Source: Asticcacaulis sp. MM231 | GTDB lineage: Bacteria > Pseudomonadota > Alphaproteobacteria > Caulobacterales > Caulobacteraceae | Assembly (NCBI RefSeq): GCF_964186625.1 | Contig: NZ_OZ075108.1 | Location: forward strand, 806,001-870,000 | Direction of reading: 5' to 3' | DNA: 64,000 nucleotides | Shown: piece after piece, positions 46,324 through 55,273 of the stretch | Position numbering within the stretch: position 1 is the stretch's first letter | How the letters are laid out: each line of letters starts with the position of its first letter | The notes under the pieces: generated by a model | The model's database searches: none | The model's input: the letters and a program-made list of their open reading frames with translations, nothing else | Told to the model about the DNA's origin: nothing | Position numbers and translations under genes: made by a program

Positions 46324-47826
46324 CTAGTCCTCGAACTCGGCTTCTTCGGCATTGGTGCGCGAAACGCGCGCCACGCGCAGGGCGTTGGTCGAGCCAGATT
46401 TGCCGAACGGCATGCCGGCAACGATGACGATATCCTGACCGGGTTCGGCGATGCCTTCGGAGCGCGCCAGCTTGGTGGCGACGGCGACGGTCTCGGTCAT
46501 CGAGTGGGTGATCGGGGTCAGCACCGGATGCACGCCCCAGGTCAGGGCGAGGCGGCGGGCGGTTTCCATATTGGGCGTCAGGCCCATGATCGGCGCGGTC
46601 GGGCGTTCGCGGGCGACGCGCAACACGGTGTTGGCCGAGTTGGTCATGGCGGCGATGGCCACGGCGTCGATCGTCTGGGCCACCGAACGGGCGGCGGCGG
46701 CGATGGCGCCCGAGGTCGTCTTTTCCGGCTCCGGACGGCGGCGGTCGGTCATGGTGCGCCAGCCGTCGTCTTGTTCAACGCGGGCGACGATCCGGTCCAT
46801 GATTGTGACGGCTTCGATGGGGAACTGACCGGCGGCGGTTTCGGCTGACAGCATGACGGCATCGGCGCCATCGAAGACGGCGGTGGCGACGTCGGAGGCT
46901 TCGGCGCGGGTCGGCGTCGGGGCCGAGATCATCGATTCCAGCATCTGCGTGGCCACGATCACCGGCTTGCCGGCGGCGCGTGACGCCTGCACGATACGCT
47001 TTTGCGCCAGCGGCACTTCTTCCGGCGGCAGTTCGACACCGAGATCGCCGCGGGCGACCATGACGGCATCGGACAGGCGGATGATTTCTTCGAGATTATC
47101 GAGGGCTTGCGGCTTTTCCAGCTTGGACAGCACCCAGGCGCGGCCCTTGATGATTTCCTTGGCTTCCAGCACGTCTTCCGGACGCTGCACGAACGACAGG
47201 CCGATATATTCAACGCCGCGTTCCAGGGCAAACGCCATGTCTTCGCGGTCCTTTTTCGTCAGGGCCGGGATCGGCAGCACGACGTCGGGAACATTGACGC
47301 CCTTACGATCGGACAGGCGACCGCCATTGACGACGATGGTTTCCAGATGGTCTTCGCGGACGTGGACGACGCGCAGTTTCAGCTTGCCGTCATCGAGCAG
47401 GAGGTGCGAGCCGATCTGCGCGGCGGCGATGATTTCGGGGTGGGGCAGGTTGGCGCGGGTCGAATCGCCCGGCGTCGGGTTGAGATCGAGGCGGAAGCTC
47501 TGTCCATTGTTTAGCACCACGGCGCCGCCCATGAAACGGCCAACGCGCAGCTTGGGGCCCTGAACGTCGGCCAGAATGCCGATCGGATGCTTCGACTTAG
47601 CTTCCAGTTCGCGGATCAGGTCGATGTTGCGACCGTGATCTTCGTGGCTGCCGTGCGAGAAGTTCAGCCGGAAGACGTCGGCGCCAGCCTGGAAAAGCTG
47701 CGCCAGCATCTCAGCGTTCGAGCTTGCGGGCCCTAAGGTGGCTACGATCTTGGTTTTGCGGCGACGAAGAATTTTCAAGGGGAATCTCACGGATTGAAAG
47801 CGATCAACAGCATGGGCCGGAAGCAT
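46324..47826 (-). CDS. pyk: Pyruvate kinase
   Basis: This roughly 488-500-residue enzyme converts phosphoenolpyruvate and ADP to pyruvate and ATP. It starts its fold with RRRKTKIVATLGPAS. The active-site regions are RLNFSHG, LADVQGPKLRVG, SKLEKPQALDN, VARGDLGVE and TQMLESMISAPTPTRAEASD. The C-terminal domain begins near residue 360. The start is uncertain: ATG at 47826 gives 16 extra residues, and GTG at 47790 is nearer the conserved core; no ribosome site decides it. It stands alone, convergent with the Gfo/Idh gene. Confidence 0.95.
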   Translation of the reverse strand: MLPAHAVDRFQSVRFPLKILRRRKTKIVATLGPASSNAEMLAQLFQAGADVFRLNFSHGSHEDHGRNIDLIRELEAKSKHPIGILADVQGPKLRVGRFMGGAVVLNNGQSFRLDLNPTPGDSTRANLPHPEIIAAAQIGSHLLLDDGKLKLRVVHVREDHLETIVVNGGRLSDRKGVNVPDVVLPIPALTKKDREDMAFALERGVEYIGLSFVQRPEDVLEAKEIIKGRAWVLSKLEKPQALDNLEEIIRLSDAVMVARGDLGVELPPEEVPLAQKRIVQASRAAGKPVIVATQMLESMISAPTPTRAEASDVATAVFDGADAVMLSAETAAGQFPIEAVTIMDRIVARVEQDDGWRTMTDRRRPEPEKTTSGAIAAAARSVAQTIDAVAIAAMTNSANTVLRVARERPTAPIMGLTPNMETARRLALTWGVHPVLTPITHSMTETVAVATKLARSEGIAEPGQDIVIVAGMPFGKSGSTNALRVARVSRTNAEEAEFED

Positions 47827-48278
47827 GGCGGCTGCGTGACACGCACTGTCTTACGGGGGTATTTTTCGCGTGCGACAAAGCCTCTATTCTCCCGTGGGGT
47901 CAAGTCTAAATTTATGCTGCGCTGCAAGGTGTGACAGCGCTGTCTTGATTGGTCTTATTGGCGTTTCTGCGTTAAATTATTGTCATACTTATTCTTCGGA
48001 AGGCCTTTTAGGGCGTGTTATACAAAAAGATGCAGGGCGCTAACCGAGACGGTGTCAGTGTTTGCGACTTTTGCATCAGGGTGAGCGCGCGCAAAGTCTT
48101 GTCAGACAATTAATTTCGCGTTACCCATTCACCGTCAGGCAAATGCAGAATTGCTGCACTGCGCAATGTTTTTCATTTGCCAAGTCAGCAAAAACACGTT
48201 TTTTGCAATTTGATTTATTTAATCCGGGGAGGCAGCTTGCGGCCACCTTCACCCATAAACGCTTAACAGGCAGGTAAC
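47827..48278. promoter_or_regulatory. Intergenic region before the second FHS transporter, with LacI-type operator
   Basis: The 452-bp region has no gene. TGACAGCGCTGTCT at 47932-47945 contains a perfect 12-bp palindrome of the LacI/GalR type. TTGCCAAGTCAGC at 48177-48189 recurs almost unchanged (TTGCCAAGTAAGC) at 28326-28338 before xylR. The region probably controls the divergent pyk and transporter genes. No regulator gene is adjacent. Confidence 0.5.
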
Positions 48279-49631
48279 ATGTCCGACTCTTCAGCTTCTT
48301 CCAAATCCGGCGGCGGAGGCCTAGGCCTTGCCGTGGTCTACGTGACCGTGCTCTTCTTTATCTGGGCCGTGGTCACCAATCTTCTCGATCCGCTCGTCAA
48401 GACCATGAAGACGGTGTTCACCCTGACGCCCGTTCAGTCGATGCTGACCGGCTTCGCCTTCTTCATCGCCTATTTCATCATGTCCCTGCCGTCGGCGGCC
48501 TTCCTGTCGCGCGTCGGTTACGCCAAGTCGGTCATGGTCGGCCTGGGCGGCATCGCCGCGGGTTGTTTCATCGCCATCGCGGCGGCCAACCTCCACATCT
48601 ATACGGTGTTCCTGATCGCCCTGTTCACCATGGCATCGGGCGTGACCCTGCTGCAGGTCGCGGCCAATCCTTTGATCGCCTCGATGGGCAAGCCCGAAGG
48701 CTCGGCCTTCCGCCTCAACCTGTCGCAGTCGTTTAACTCGCTGGGTGCTGCCTGTGGCCTGTTCTTCGGCGCTTCCTTCCTGCTGAACGGTGACATCTTC
48801 AAGAAGGACGTCGTCATCACCGAAGAGATGAAGCAACAGGCTCTTGGCTTCGTGACCAATGTCTATCTCGCCATCGGTGTTGCCCTCGTCCTCTTTATCT
48901 TCCTGATCTTCCTCGTCCGTCAGAAGATCACCGACGCCGCTCCCAAGACCGGCCATCTGGTGTCGCCGTTCACCGCCCTGACCTCCAAGTGGGCGAACCT
49001 TGGTTCGATCGGCATCTTCCTCTACGTCGGCGCCGAAGTCGCCATTTCGCTGAACCTTCTGTTGTTCCTCGAACAATCCAAGATCCTGAACCTCGAAGCG
49101 CAATCGGCCGGTCACCTGACCACCTTCTACATGCTGTTCGCCATGATCGGTCGTTTCGCCGGTTCGGCCCTGCTGAAGTTCGTCCGTGACTACGTCATGC
49201 TGACTCTGGTGGCTGTGGGCGCCATCGCCCTGTCGCTCATCGTTATCTTCACCAAGGATATGGTGCCGACCGAGCCTACCGGAATGATTAACGTCATCCT
49301 GACCTCGGTGCCCGTCACCTCCGGCCTCATCCCGGCCTTCGCGGCCCTGCTGATCGGCCTGTTCAACTCGATCATGTTCCCGACCATCTTTACCCTGACG
49401 CTTGAGCGTTCGACCGCGCCAACCTCGGCAACGTCCGGCCTGCTCTGCATGGCTATCGCCGGTGGCGCGGTTCTGCCGCTGGCCTTTGCCAAGATCCAGG
49501 AACTGACCGGCTCGATGTCGATGGGCTTCATCGCCCCGCTGATCTGCTACGTCTACGTGCTGTGGTTCTCGTTCGCCTGTCGTAAGGCGCCGATCCATGC
49601 CATCGAAGAAGGCGTTAGTTCCGGCCACTAA
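48279..49631 (+). CDS. FHS-family sugar/H+ symporter, glucose/galactose type
   Basis: This 450-residue MFS protein has 12 transmembrane segments and FHS signatures: TNLLDPLVKTMK, LLQVAANPLIASMG and FRLNLSQSFNSLG. The acidic residue FucP carries in segment 4 is Gln here (LLQVAANP), as in glucose/galactose transporters of the family. Sugar specificity is inferred from that residue and the following ROK kinase. A weak ribosome site (CAGG) precedes the ATG. A terminator and the kinase follow. Confidence 0.9.
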   Translation: MSDSSASSKSGGGGLGLAVVYVTVLFFIWAVVTNLLDPLVKTMKTVFTLTPVQSMLTGFAFFIAYFIMSLPSAAFLSRVGYAKSVMVGLGGIAAGCFIAIAAANLHIYTVFLIALFTMASGVTLLQVAANPLIASMGKPEGSAFRLNLSQSFNSLGAACGLFFGASFLLNGDIFKKDVVITEEMKQQALGFVTNVYLAIGVALVLFIFLIFLVRQKITDAAPKTGHLVSPFTALTSKWANLGSIGIFLYVGAEVAISLNLLLFLEQSKILNLEAQSAGHLTTFYMLFAMIGRFAGSALLKFVRDYVMLTLVAVGAIALSLIVIFTKDMVPTEPTGMINVILTSVPVTSGLIPAFAALLIGLFNSIMFPTIFTLTLERSTAPTSATSGLLCMAIAGGAVLPLAFAKIQELTGSMSMGFIAPLICYVYVLWFSFACRKAPIHAIEEGVSSGH

Positions 49632-49644
49632 ACCCTGAACGGAT

Positions 49645-49690
49645 AACCCCTGGAAGCGTCATAATCTGGCGTTTTCGGGGGTTTTCTGTT
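49645..49690 (+). terminator. Probable terminator after the transporter
   Basis: AACCCC (49645-49650) pairs with GGGGTT (49678-49683) in a long hairpin that includes a GGAAGCG / GGCGTTTTC inner region. TTCTGTTTTT follows. Confidence 0.6.
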
Positions 49691-49732
49691 TTTATACGAT
49701 TAAATAAAAACGAAATAGAATTCGGATACAGC

Positions 49733-50659
49733 ATGCTTTACGTCGGTGTTGATTTTGGCGGAACGAAGATCGAGGCGGCAGCCCTTTCGGGCTCGGGTGA
49801 ATTTCTGGCCCGCCAGCGCGATCCCAATCCTGGCAACTATGCCGATGCGCTGAAAGTGGTCTGCGACCTGATCGCCCGCGTTGAAGCCGAGGCCAAAGAA
49901 AAAGACCCCTCGCTGGCCAATCGCATCGCCACCATCGGCGTCGGCGCCCCCGGTTCCGTCAGCCCGCGCACCGGTGTGATGCGCAATGCCAACTCGACCT
50001 GGCTGAATGGCAAGACCTTCCGCGAAGACCTCGAATCCGCGCTCCAGCGTCCGGTGCGTCTGGCCAATGACGCCAACTGCCTGGCCCTCTCCGAAGCCAT
50101 CGACGGCGCCGCCAAGGGCGCGCCAAACGTGTTCGCCATCATCGTCGGCACAGGGTGCGGCGGCGGTGTGGTCGTCAATGGACACCTCGTCGAAGGCGCC
50201 AATGGCCTGGCCGGCGAATGGGGACACATTCCCCTGCCATGGATGAAAGAAGGGGAGTTTCCCGGGCCGGAATGCTGGTGCGGCCACAAGGGCTGTCTGG
50301 AAATGTGGGTGTCGGGCACCGGTTTCGCGCGCGATTTCAACGCCGTCACGGGGCGTCCGCATAAGGGCGAAGAGATCATCAATGCCATGCGCGCCGGTGA
50401 TGCGCAGGCCGAAGCGGCCTTTGACCGCCTGATGGATCGCCTTGGCCGCGGCATGGCGCTGATCGTCAATTCGCTCGATCCGGACGTGTTCGTCTTCGGT
50501 GGCGGGCTCAGCAATGTGCCGGAAATCTATGACCGTCTGCCCGGCAAGATCCTGCCCTATGTGTTCAGCGATGGCTGGCAGGCCAAGTTGGTTCCGGCCA
50601 AGTGGGGCGATTCGTCGGGTGTGCGCGGCGCCGCCTATCTGTGGGCGCAAGGGCACTAA
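49733..50659 (+). CDS. ROK-family sugar kinase
   Basis: This 308-residue kinase has the ROK ATP-binding opening VGVDFGGTKIEAAAL, the NDANCLALSEA substrate loop, GTGCGGGVVVNG, and the Zn-site motif CWCGHKGCLEMW with its preceding GEWGHI. It phosphorylates a hexose, most likely glucose or fructose (Mak-like). The substrate imported by the transporter immediately upstream is the likely target. It begins 102 bp after that gene. Confidence 0.9.
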   Translation: MLYVGVDFGGTKIEAAALSGSGEFLARQRDPNPGNYADALKVVCDLIARVEAEAKEKDPSLANRIATIGVGAPGSVSPRTGVMRNANSTWLNGKTFREDLESALQRPVRLANDANCLALSEAIDGAAKGAPNVFAIIVGTGCGGGVVVNGHLVEGANGLAGEWGHIPLPWMKEGEFPGPECWCGHKGCLEMWVSGTGFARDFNAVTGRPHKGEEIINAMRAGDAQAEAAFDRLMDRLGRGMALIVNSLDPDVFVFGGGLSNVPEIYDRLPGKILPYVFSDGWQAKLVPAKWGDSSGVRGAAYLWAQGH

Positions 50660-50683
50660 ATACAGAAGCTTACGGGAACGAAG

Positions 50684-52378
50684 ATGATGAAACGGCTGGC
50701 ACAAACCTCCTGTCTGATGGCCGTTTTACTGTGTTCAGCGATGCCCGTTATGGCGCAGCAAACCGTGCGCGGACCTGACGGACGTTATCATCTTGTCTTA
50801 CCGGGCACAGGCAGGGCGAAGACGACCACGCCCGCCACGCCCGAATCCGCACCGGCTGCGGCTCCGGCGGCATCGGCGCTCAAACCCTACGATCCACCCG
50901 CACCACCACCGGGCCCGCCGGCCGACGTCATCGTCAATGTGAGCGGCGGCCAGTTGGGCGGCGAAGCCCTCTCCGATGGCACCTTCGCCTTCAAGGCGGT
51001 GCCGTTCGCCCGTCCGCCGGTCGGTGACCTTCGCTGGACCGCGCCGCAGGACGCCCCGGCCTGGTCGGGCGTGCGCTTCAGCAAGGAAAGCGCGCCGGGG
51101 TGTCTGCAGGCGGCCTATGGCTGGCAGGACGATATCTCTAAGCGAAGCTCGGAAGATTGCCTCTATCTCGAAATCCGCACGCCTTCGCTGAACAATGGCG
51201 CGCAAAAGCCGGTCATGGTGTTTATCCACGGCGGCGCTAACCGCGCCGGTGCGGGGGCGGGCACGATCTCTTCAAGCCTTGGCCGGCGTGATGTGGTGGT
51301 CGTCACCCTGCAATACCGGCTGGGCGTCTTCGGCTTCCTGTCGCATCCGGCGCTGACGGCCGAGCAAAATGGATCATCCGGCAATTACGCCCTGATGGAC
51401 CAGATCAAGGCGCTGCAATGGCTGCGTGACAACATCGGGCGCTTTGGCGGCGATCCGGACAATGTGACGATCTTCGGCCATAGTGCCGGCGGGCAGGATG
51501 TCGGGCTGCTGATGGCCTCGCCGTTGGCGCGTGGCCTGTTCCACAAGGCGATCGCGCAAAGCGGCACGCCGCAGTTCGGCTTCGCCCCGCGCACGCTGGC
51601 GCAGAACGAAACGCTGGGCATCCAACTGGCCGAACGGTTCAGCAACGCACCTGCCTATGGCGCGAAAGCCTTGGCCGATCTGCGCCGCGCCCCGGCCATG
51701 GTGCTGCAACAGGCGGGTGACACGCTTACGCCGCCCATGGAGGATGCCGGTTTCATATGGGATCAGGCGACGGTTGATGGCCGCGTGCTGCCGAAATCAC
51801 CGGCGGAGATTTTCAAGGCCGGCGAGGGGGCCAAGGTGCCGCTTATCATCGGCGTGTCGGCGCGCGAGCTTGAACTGGCGGATGTCAGGGCATCGCTCTA
51901 CGGCGCCATCGCCACGCGTTTTGGCGAACAGCGCGGCAAGGTGCTGCGTTACTACAAGCTCGATGTGAAGAAGACCCCCAAGCCCGATGACCTGCTGGGC
52001 GACGTACCGCTCCAGCTCTCGACCGATATCATGCTGCGCTGTCCGGCCGACTGGATGGCGCGCCAGATCACAGCTTCCAGCGGCACGGCCTACCTTTATC
52101 AGCTCGATATCGATGCGGATCCGAAAGCCCGTGTGCACCATGGCTCCGAACTGAGTTTTGTCTTCAACGACCGCCCCAAAGGCGTCAAGGCGGATCGCTG
52201 GCCGCGTCTGATGGACTATTGGGTGCAGTTCGCCACGACCGGCGATCCGAACCGCAAGGGGCTGGATGACTGGCCGGTCTATGGCCGCAAGGGGCGCTAT
52301 ATCGAGTTTACCCGCAAGGGCAGCAAGGTCGAAAGCGCTATGCGCGAGGATATCTGCATGGTGCTCGACCGTCCTTAG
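50684..52378 (+). CDS. Secreted type-B carboxylesterase
   Basis: This 564-residue alpha/beta hydrolase has a signal peptide (cleavage near VMAQ), a Pro/Ala-rich linker to about residue 75, then the carboxylesterase domain. The catalytic Ser lies in FGHSAGGQDVG near residue 268; SEDCLYLEIRTP is the family disulphide region; a HHGSELSFVF segment supplies the catalytic His near residue 485. It hydrolyses esters outside the inner membrane; the natural substrate is unknown. It begins 24 bases after the kinase stop. Confidence 0.88.
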   Translation: MMKRLAQTSCLMAVLLCSAMPVMAQQTVRGPDGRYHLVLPGTGRAKTTTPATPESAPAAAPAASALKPYDPPAPPPGPPADVIVNVSGGQLGGEALSDGTFAFKAVPFARPPVGDLRWTAPQDAPAWSGVRFSKESAPGCLQAAYGWQDDISKRSSEDCLYLEIRTPSLNNGAQKPVMVFIHGGANRAGAGAGTISSSLGRRDVVVVTLQYRLGVFGFLSHPALTAEQNGSSGNYALMDQIKALQWLRDNIGRFGGDPDNVTIFGHSAGGQDVGLLMASPLARGLFHKAIAQSGTPQFGFAPRTLAQNETLGIQLAERFSNAPAYGAKALADLRRAPAMVLQQAGDTLTPPMEDAGFIWDQATVDGRVLPKSPAEIFKAGEGAKVPLIIGVSARELELADVRASLYGAIATRFGEQRGKVLRYYKLDVKKTPKPDDLLGDVPLQLSTDIMLRCPADWMARQITASSGTAYLYQLDIDADPKARVHHGSELSFVFNDRPKGVKADRWPRLMDYWVQFATTGDPNRKGLDDWPVYGRKGRYIEFTRKGSKVESAMREDICMVLDRP

Positions 52379-52500
52379 AGCGCTTTCTGAAAGGTGTGAC
52401 GCACCGCACCGGCGGCCCGCTTTTCGGATTAAAAAGCGCTTAAACCAAAAATTTTAGAGCGCCAATCTAATGGGTTTAGATCGGTGTTCTAAAATCAACT
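52376..52500. repeat. Dispersed repeat of the AGCGCTTT-TGTGACGCA type, copy A
   Basis: AGAGCGCTTTCTGAAAGG and TGTGACGCAC are followed by CTTTTCGGATTAAAAAGCG, then an imperfect inverted repeat from TTTTAGAGC to TTCTAAAA. Copy B at 63548-63660 has the same order of parts. It starts at the carboxylesterase stop codon and probably serves as its transcription end. Confidence 0.7.
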
Positions 52501-52571
52501 TTCTGCCATCAGGTGAGTTTTTTTCACGTCTTTGAAGGTGAATATAAACTTTTTCCGGTTTAATACGGGGT

Positions 52572-53033
52572 ATGAACGCCCCCGACACGCATATTTCCGG
52601 CCAAATCATCGACGGTGAACACCGCCTGCTCGTGCGCATCTATTATGAAGACACCGATTTTTCCGGCATCGTCTATTACGCCAACTATCTCAAGTTTTTT
52701 GAACGCGGCCGGTCTGACTATATGCGTCTGGCCGGGGTTCACCATCATGAACTGGCGGCGCTTGAGGACCCCATCGCCTTCGCCGTCATCTCGGTCAATG
52801 TCAAATACCGCACGCCGGCGCGCATCGATGATCTGATCAGCGTCAAGACCCGCCTTATCGAGGTGCGCGGCGCCAGTTTTCTGCTGGATCAGTGGATCGA
52901 ACGCAATGGCGTCATCCTGGTCGAAGGTCAGGTTCAGGTGGTCTGTATCGACATGAACGGCCATCCGAAACGTATGCCCCCGCACGTTCACAGGGTCATC
53001 AAGGCCGCCCAGGCCGTGCCACGCCCAGCCTAA
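52572..53033 (+). CDS. ybgC: Tol-Pal acyl-CoA thioesterase YbgC
   Basis: This 153-residue hot-dog thioesterase carries the family signature VRIYYEDTDFSGIVYYANYL, with catalytic Asp in EDTDFSG and a following Tyr, and VSVNVKY-like strand (VISVNVKYRTPARIDD). It is the usual first gene of the tol-pal locus and hydrolyses short or long acyl-CoA or acyl-ACP in the cytoplasm. tolQ starts 117 bp downstream. Confidence 0.93.
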   Translation: MNAPDTHISGQIIDGEHRLLVRIYYEDTDFSGIVYYANYLKFFERGRSDYMRLAGVHHHELAALEDPIAFAVISVNVKYRTPARIDDLISVKTRLIEVRGASFLLDQWIERNGVILVEGQVQVVCIDMNGHPKRMPPHVHRVIKAAQAVPRPA

Positions 53034-53149
53034 AGACGGCCTAAAAGGCACTTTTACACCTCATCTGCCATAGAAATGTCGCCAATTGTCGTGCAATGTG
53101 GCGCCATTACAGATTCACTATTCCGATTAACTCTTATGGGGGATGCGAT

Positions 53150-53875
53150 ATGAGCGTCAGTTCCGCCGCCAGCTCAGCCTCTGGTACTGCTCCAAGCGCC
53201 TTGAATTTCGTCAATCTTTTCCTGCATGCCGATCTGGTGGTGCAAGCCATCATGGTGGGCCTGGCGCTGGCGTCTTTGTGGTCATGGGCCATCATCATCC
53301 AGAAAACGACGGCGCTGGGCCGCGTCAACAAGGAGGCCGATGGCTTTGAAGGCGCGCTGAATGCCGGCCGCGCCCTCGATGATATCGCCGCCACGCTGGG
53401 CACCCAACCGAAGGAAGCCTTCCAGAAGCTGCTGGTGACGGTGACTGCCGGCTGGAAGGATTACAAGGGCAAGTCGATCAGCCCCGCGCAGGGCGAACTG
53501 CTTGTCGGCCAGGTTGATCGTGAACTGAACCATGTCATCGCCACTGAAGCCGATACTCTCGAAGACGGCCTGAGCATCCTTGCGGTTATCGCCACAGCGT
53601 CGCCGTTCGTCGGCCTCTTTGGCACGGTCTGGGGCATCATGAACGCCTTCTCGGCCATCGCTTCGCAGGGCGACACCAACCTGACCACGGTGGCCCCGGC
53701 CATTTCGGAAGCCCTGTTCGCCACCGCCATGGGGCTTTTCGCCGCCATTCCGGCCTATATCGCCTTCAACCTGTTCAATGCCAAGGTGGCGCGCTTCTCG
53801 TCGCGCATGGAAGGTTTCGCCGATGAGCTTATGGTCTCGCTGACCCGCCGTCTCGGCGACAAGCTGGGGGGCTAG
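53150..53875 (+). CDS. tolQ: Tol-Pal proton channel protein TolQ
   Basis: This 241-residue inner-membrane protein has three transmembrane segments: VQAIMVGLALASLWSWAIII near residue 26, and two later ones within the MotA/TolQ/ExbB domain. Characteristic stretches are FVGLFGTVWGIMNAF and AISEALFATAMGLFAAIPAYIAFN. With TolR it forms the motor that energises TolA and constricts the outer membrane at division. The start at 53150 follows GGGGGA. tolR follows 3 bases after its stop. Confidence 0.96.
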   Translation: MSVSSAASSASGTAPSALNFVNLFLHADLVVQAIMVGLALASLWSWAIIIQKTTALGRVNKEADGFEGALNAGRALDDIAATLGTQPKEAFQKLLVTVTAGWKDYKGKSISPAQGELLVGQVDRELNHVIATEADTLEDGLSILAVIATASPFVGLFGTVWGIMNAFSAIASQGDTNLTTVAPAISEALFATAMGLFAAIPAYIAFNLFNAKVARFSSRMEGFADELMVSLTRRLGDKLGG

Positions 53876-53878
53876 ACC

Positions 53879-54370
53879 ATGGCCATGGGAGGTTCCGGAT
53901 CGGCGGGCGGCGGACGCCGTTCCAACCGACGCACCCGACGTCGCGCCGCGCTGTCGGAGATCAACGTCACGCCGATGGTCGACGTCATGCTCGTGCTCCT
54001 GATCATCTTCATGATCTCAGCGCCGCTGCTCAATTCGGGCATCAAGATCAATCTGCCCAAGACCGAAGCCGCCGCGCTCAAGGATGAGGGCGAGCCCATT
54101 ACCGTGTCGATCGACAAGGCCGGCCAGTTCTACGTCAATGACGATGCGGCGACCTACGAACAGGTGGCCCCGCGTCTGCTGGCCATTACCCGTGGCGATA
54201 CCGAAACCCAGATCTATGTCCGCGGTGCCGGGGAGGCGACCTGGGATTCGGTCGCCAAGGTGATGGGTAAACTGTCGTCATCGGGTTTCTCGAAGATCAG
54301 CCTTGTCACGGACACCATGTCAAAAAGCGGCCAGACTACGGCCAGCGAACCCGTCGCGGTGACGCAATAA
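53879..54370 (+). CDS. tolR: Tol-Pal protein TolR
   Basis: This 163-residue protein has one transmembrane helix (VDVMLVLLIIFMISAPLL) with the channel Asp in NVTPMVDVMLVLL. A periplasmic ExbD/TolR domain follows, ending with a Ser/Thr-rich tail. An Arg-rich cytoplasmic N-terminus precedes the helix. It partners TolQ in the proton-driven motor. The gene lies between tolQ and tolA with gaps of 3 and 4 bases. Confidence 0.95.
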   Translation: MAMGGSGSAGGGRRSNRRTRRRAALSEINVTPMVDVMLVLLIIFMISAPLLNSGIKINLPKTEAAALKDEGEPITVSIDKAGQFYVNDDAATYEQVAPRLLAITRGDTETQIYVRGAGEATWDSVAKVMGKLSSSGFSKISLVTDTMSKSGQTTASEPVAVTQ

Positions 54371-54374
54371 GCGC

Positions 54375-55244
54375 ATGAAGAAGTTCGGACCGTCCTTTCT
54401 GCTCTCGATCCTGCTGCACGTCGGCCTGGTTCTGCTTGCCTTTATCACCTGGCAAATGACCCCGCCGCCGCTCAAGGTGTCGTCGGTGCCGGTCACGGTC
54501 ATATCCGACATGCCGAGCCGCCAGATGGCTGAAGCCCCGGTCGATGAACTGGCGGTCAAGACGCCCGAACCGATACCACAGCCGGAACCTGTGCCGCCGC
54601 AGCCGTCCCCGACGCCGCAGCCGGTGCCGACCCCGGTTCAGCCAAAGCCCGTACCCGCACCGCCGAAGCCTGTGCCGGCGCCACCCAAACCTGTCGCCAA
54701 ACCGACGCCCGCGCCGCCGGACAAGAACGGCCTGAAAAAGGTCGATCCGACGCCTGTGAAGAAACCGGCCCCCGCGCAGGCCGCCAAGCCTGCGCCGGCT
54801 AAGGCGAAGCCGCAGGACGATTTCCTCAGCCGTCTGGCCGCCACGCCGTCCCAGGCGCCGACCAAGCGTCAGGCCTCGGCCTCGACGCAAAAGACGACGG
54901 GTCAGTCGGCGGTCGGTTCCGGTCCGGCCGATGCCGGTCTGAAAACCGAGATGAACGCCCTGACCCAGCGCCTCAACAAGCTGTGGCTGCTCAATTGCGA
55001 CGTGCCGGGCAGCCAGGCCGTGGCGCCGGAGATTCGCTTCACACTTTCGCCCAATGGCCGTGTTATTGAGGGCCCTATCTGGGTGAACAAGCGTAATGAT
55101 CCGATCTGGCAGGCCGGGGCCAATCTGGCGCTGGCGGCCGTCAGCAAGGGCCAACCCAACGCCTATCTCGACCTGCCGTCCGGTTTGTATAACCGTCCGC
55201 TCAAGATTATTTTCGATGCCCAAAAGGCCTGCCAGGGCCGCTAG
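54375..55244 (+). CDS. tolA: Tol-Pal protein TolA
   Basis: This 289-residue protein has an N-terminal membrane helix ([19 protein letters not shown]), then a long Pro/Lys-rich extended region (about 55-190) that spans the periplasm, and a C-terminal TonB/TolA-like domain (about 195-289). The linker is a Pro-Lys-Pro type, unlike the Ala/Lys helix of E. coli TolA. It transmits TolQR energy to Pal and TolB. The identity rests on position and layout, as sequence is poorly conserved in the family. Confidence 0.88.
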   Translation: MKKFGPSFLLSILLHVGLVLLAFITWQMTPPPLKVSSVPVTVISDMPSRQMAEAPVDELAVKTPEPIPQPEPVPPQPSPTPQPVPTPVQPKPVPAPPKPVPAPPKPVAKPTPAPPDKNGLKKVDPTPVKKPAPAQAAKPAPAKAKPQDDFLSRLAATPSQAPTKRQASASTQKTTGQSAVGSGPADAGLKTEMNALTQRLNKLWLLNCDVPGSQAVAPEIRFTLSPNGRVIEGPIWVNKRNDPIWQAGANLALAAVSKGQPNAYLDLPSGLYNRPLKIIFDAQKACQGR

Positions 55245-55273
55245 TTCAGCGACCGACCGACCAAAGGAGCTAC

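Noticed and set aside
48109..48127. TTAATTTCGCGTTAC before the second transporter as a CtrA box
   Set aside because: One of the two half-sites has a mismatch and the position is far upstream.
52429..52443. TTAA-N7-TTAA before ybgC as a CtrA site
   Set aside because: It falls inside dispersed repeat copy A and is not kept in copy B, so it is probably chance.
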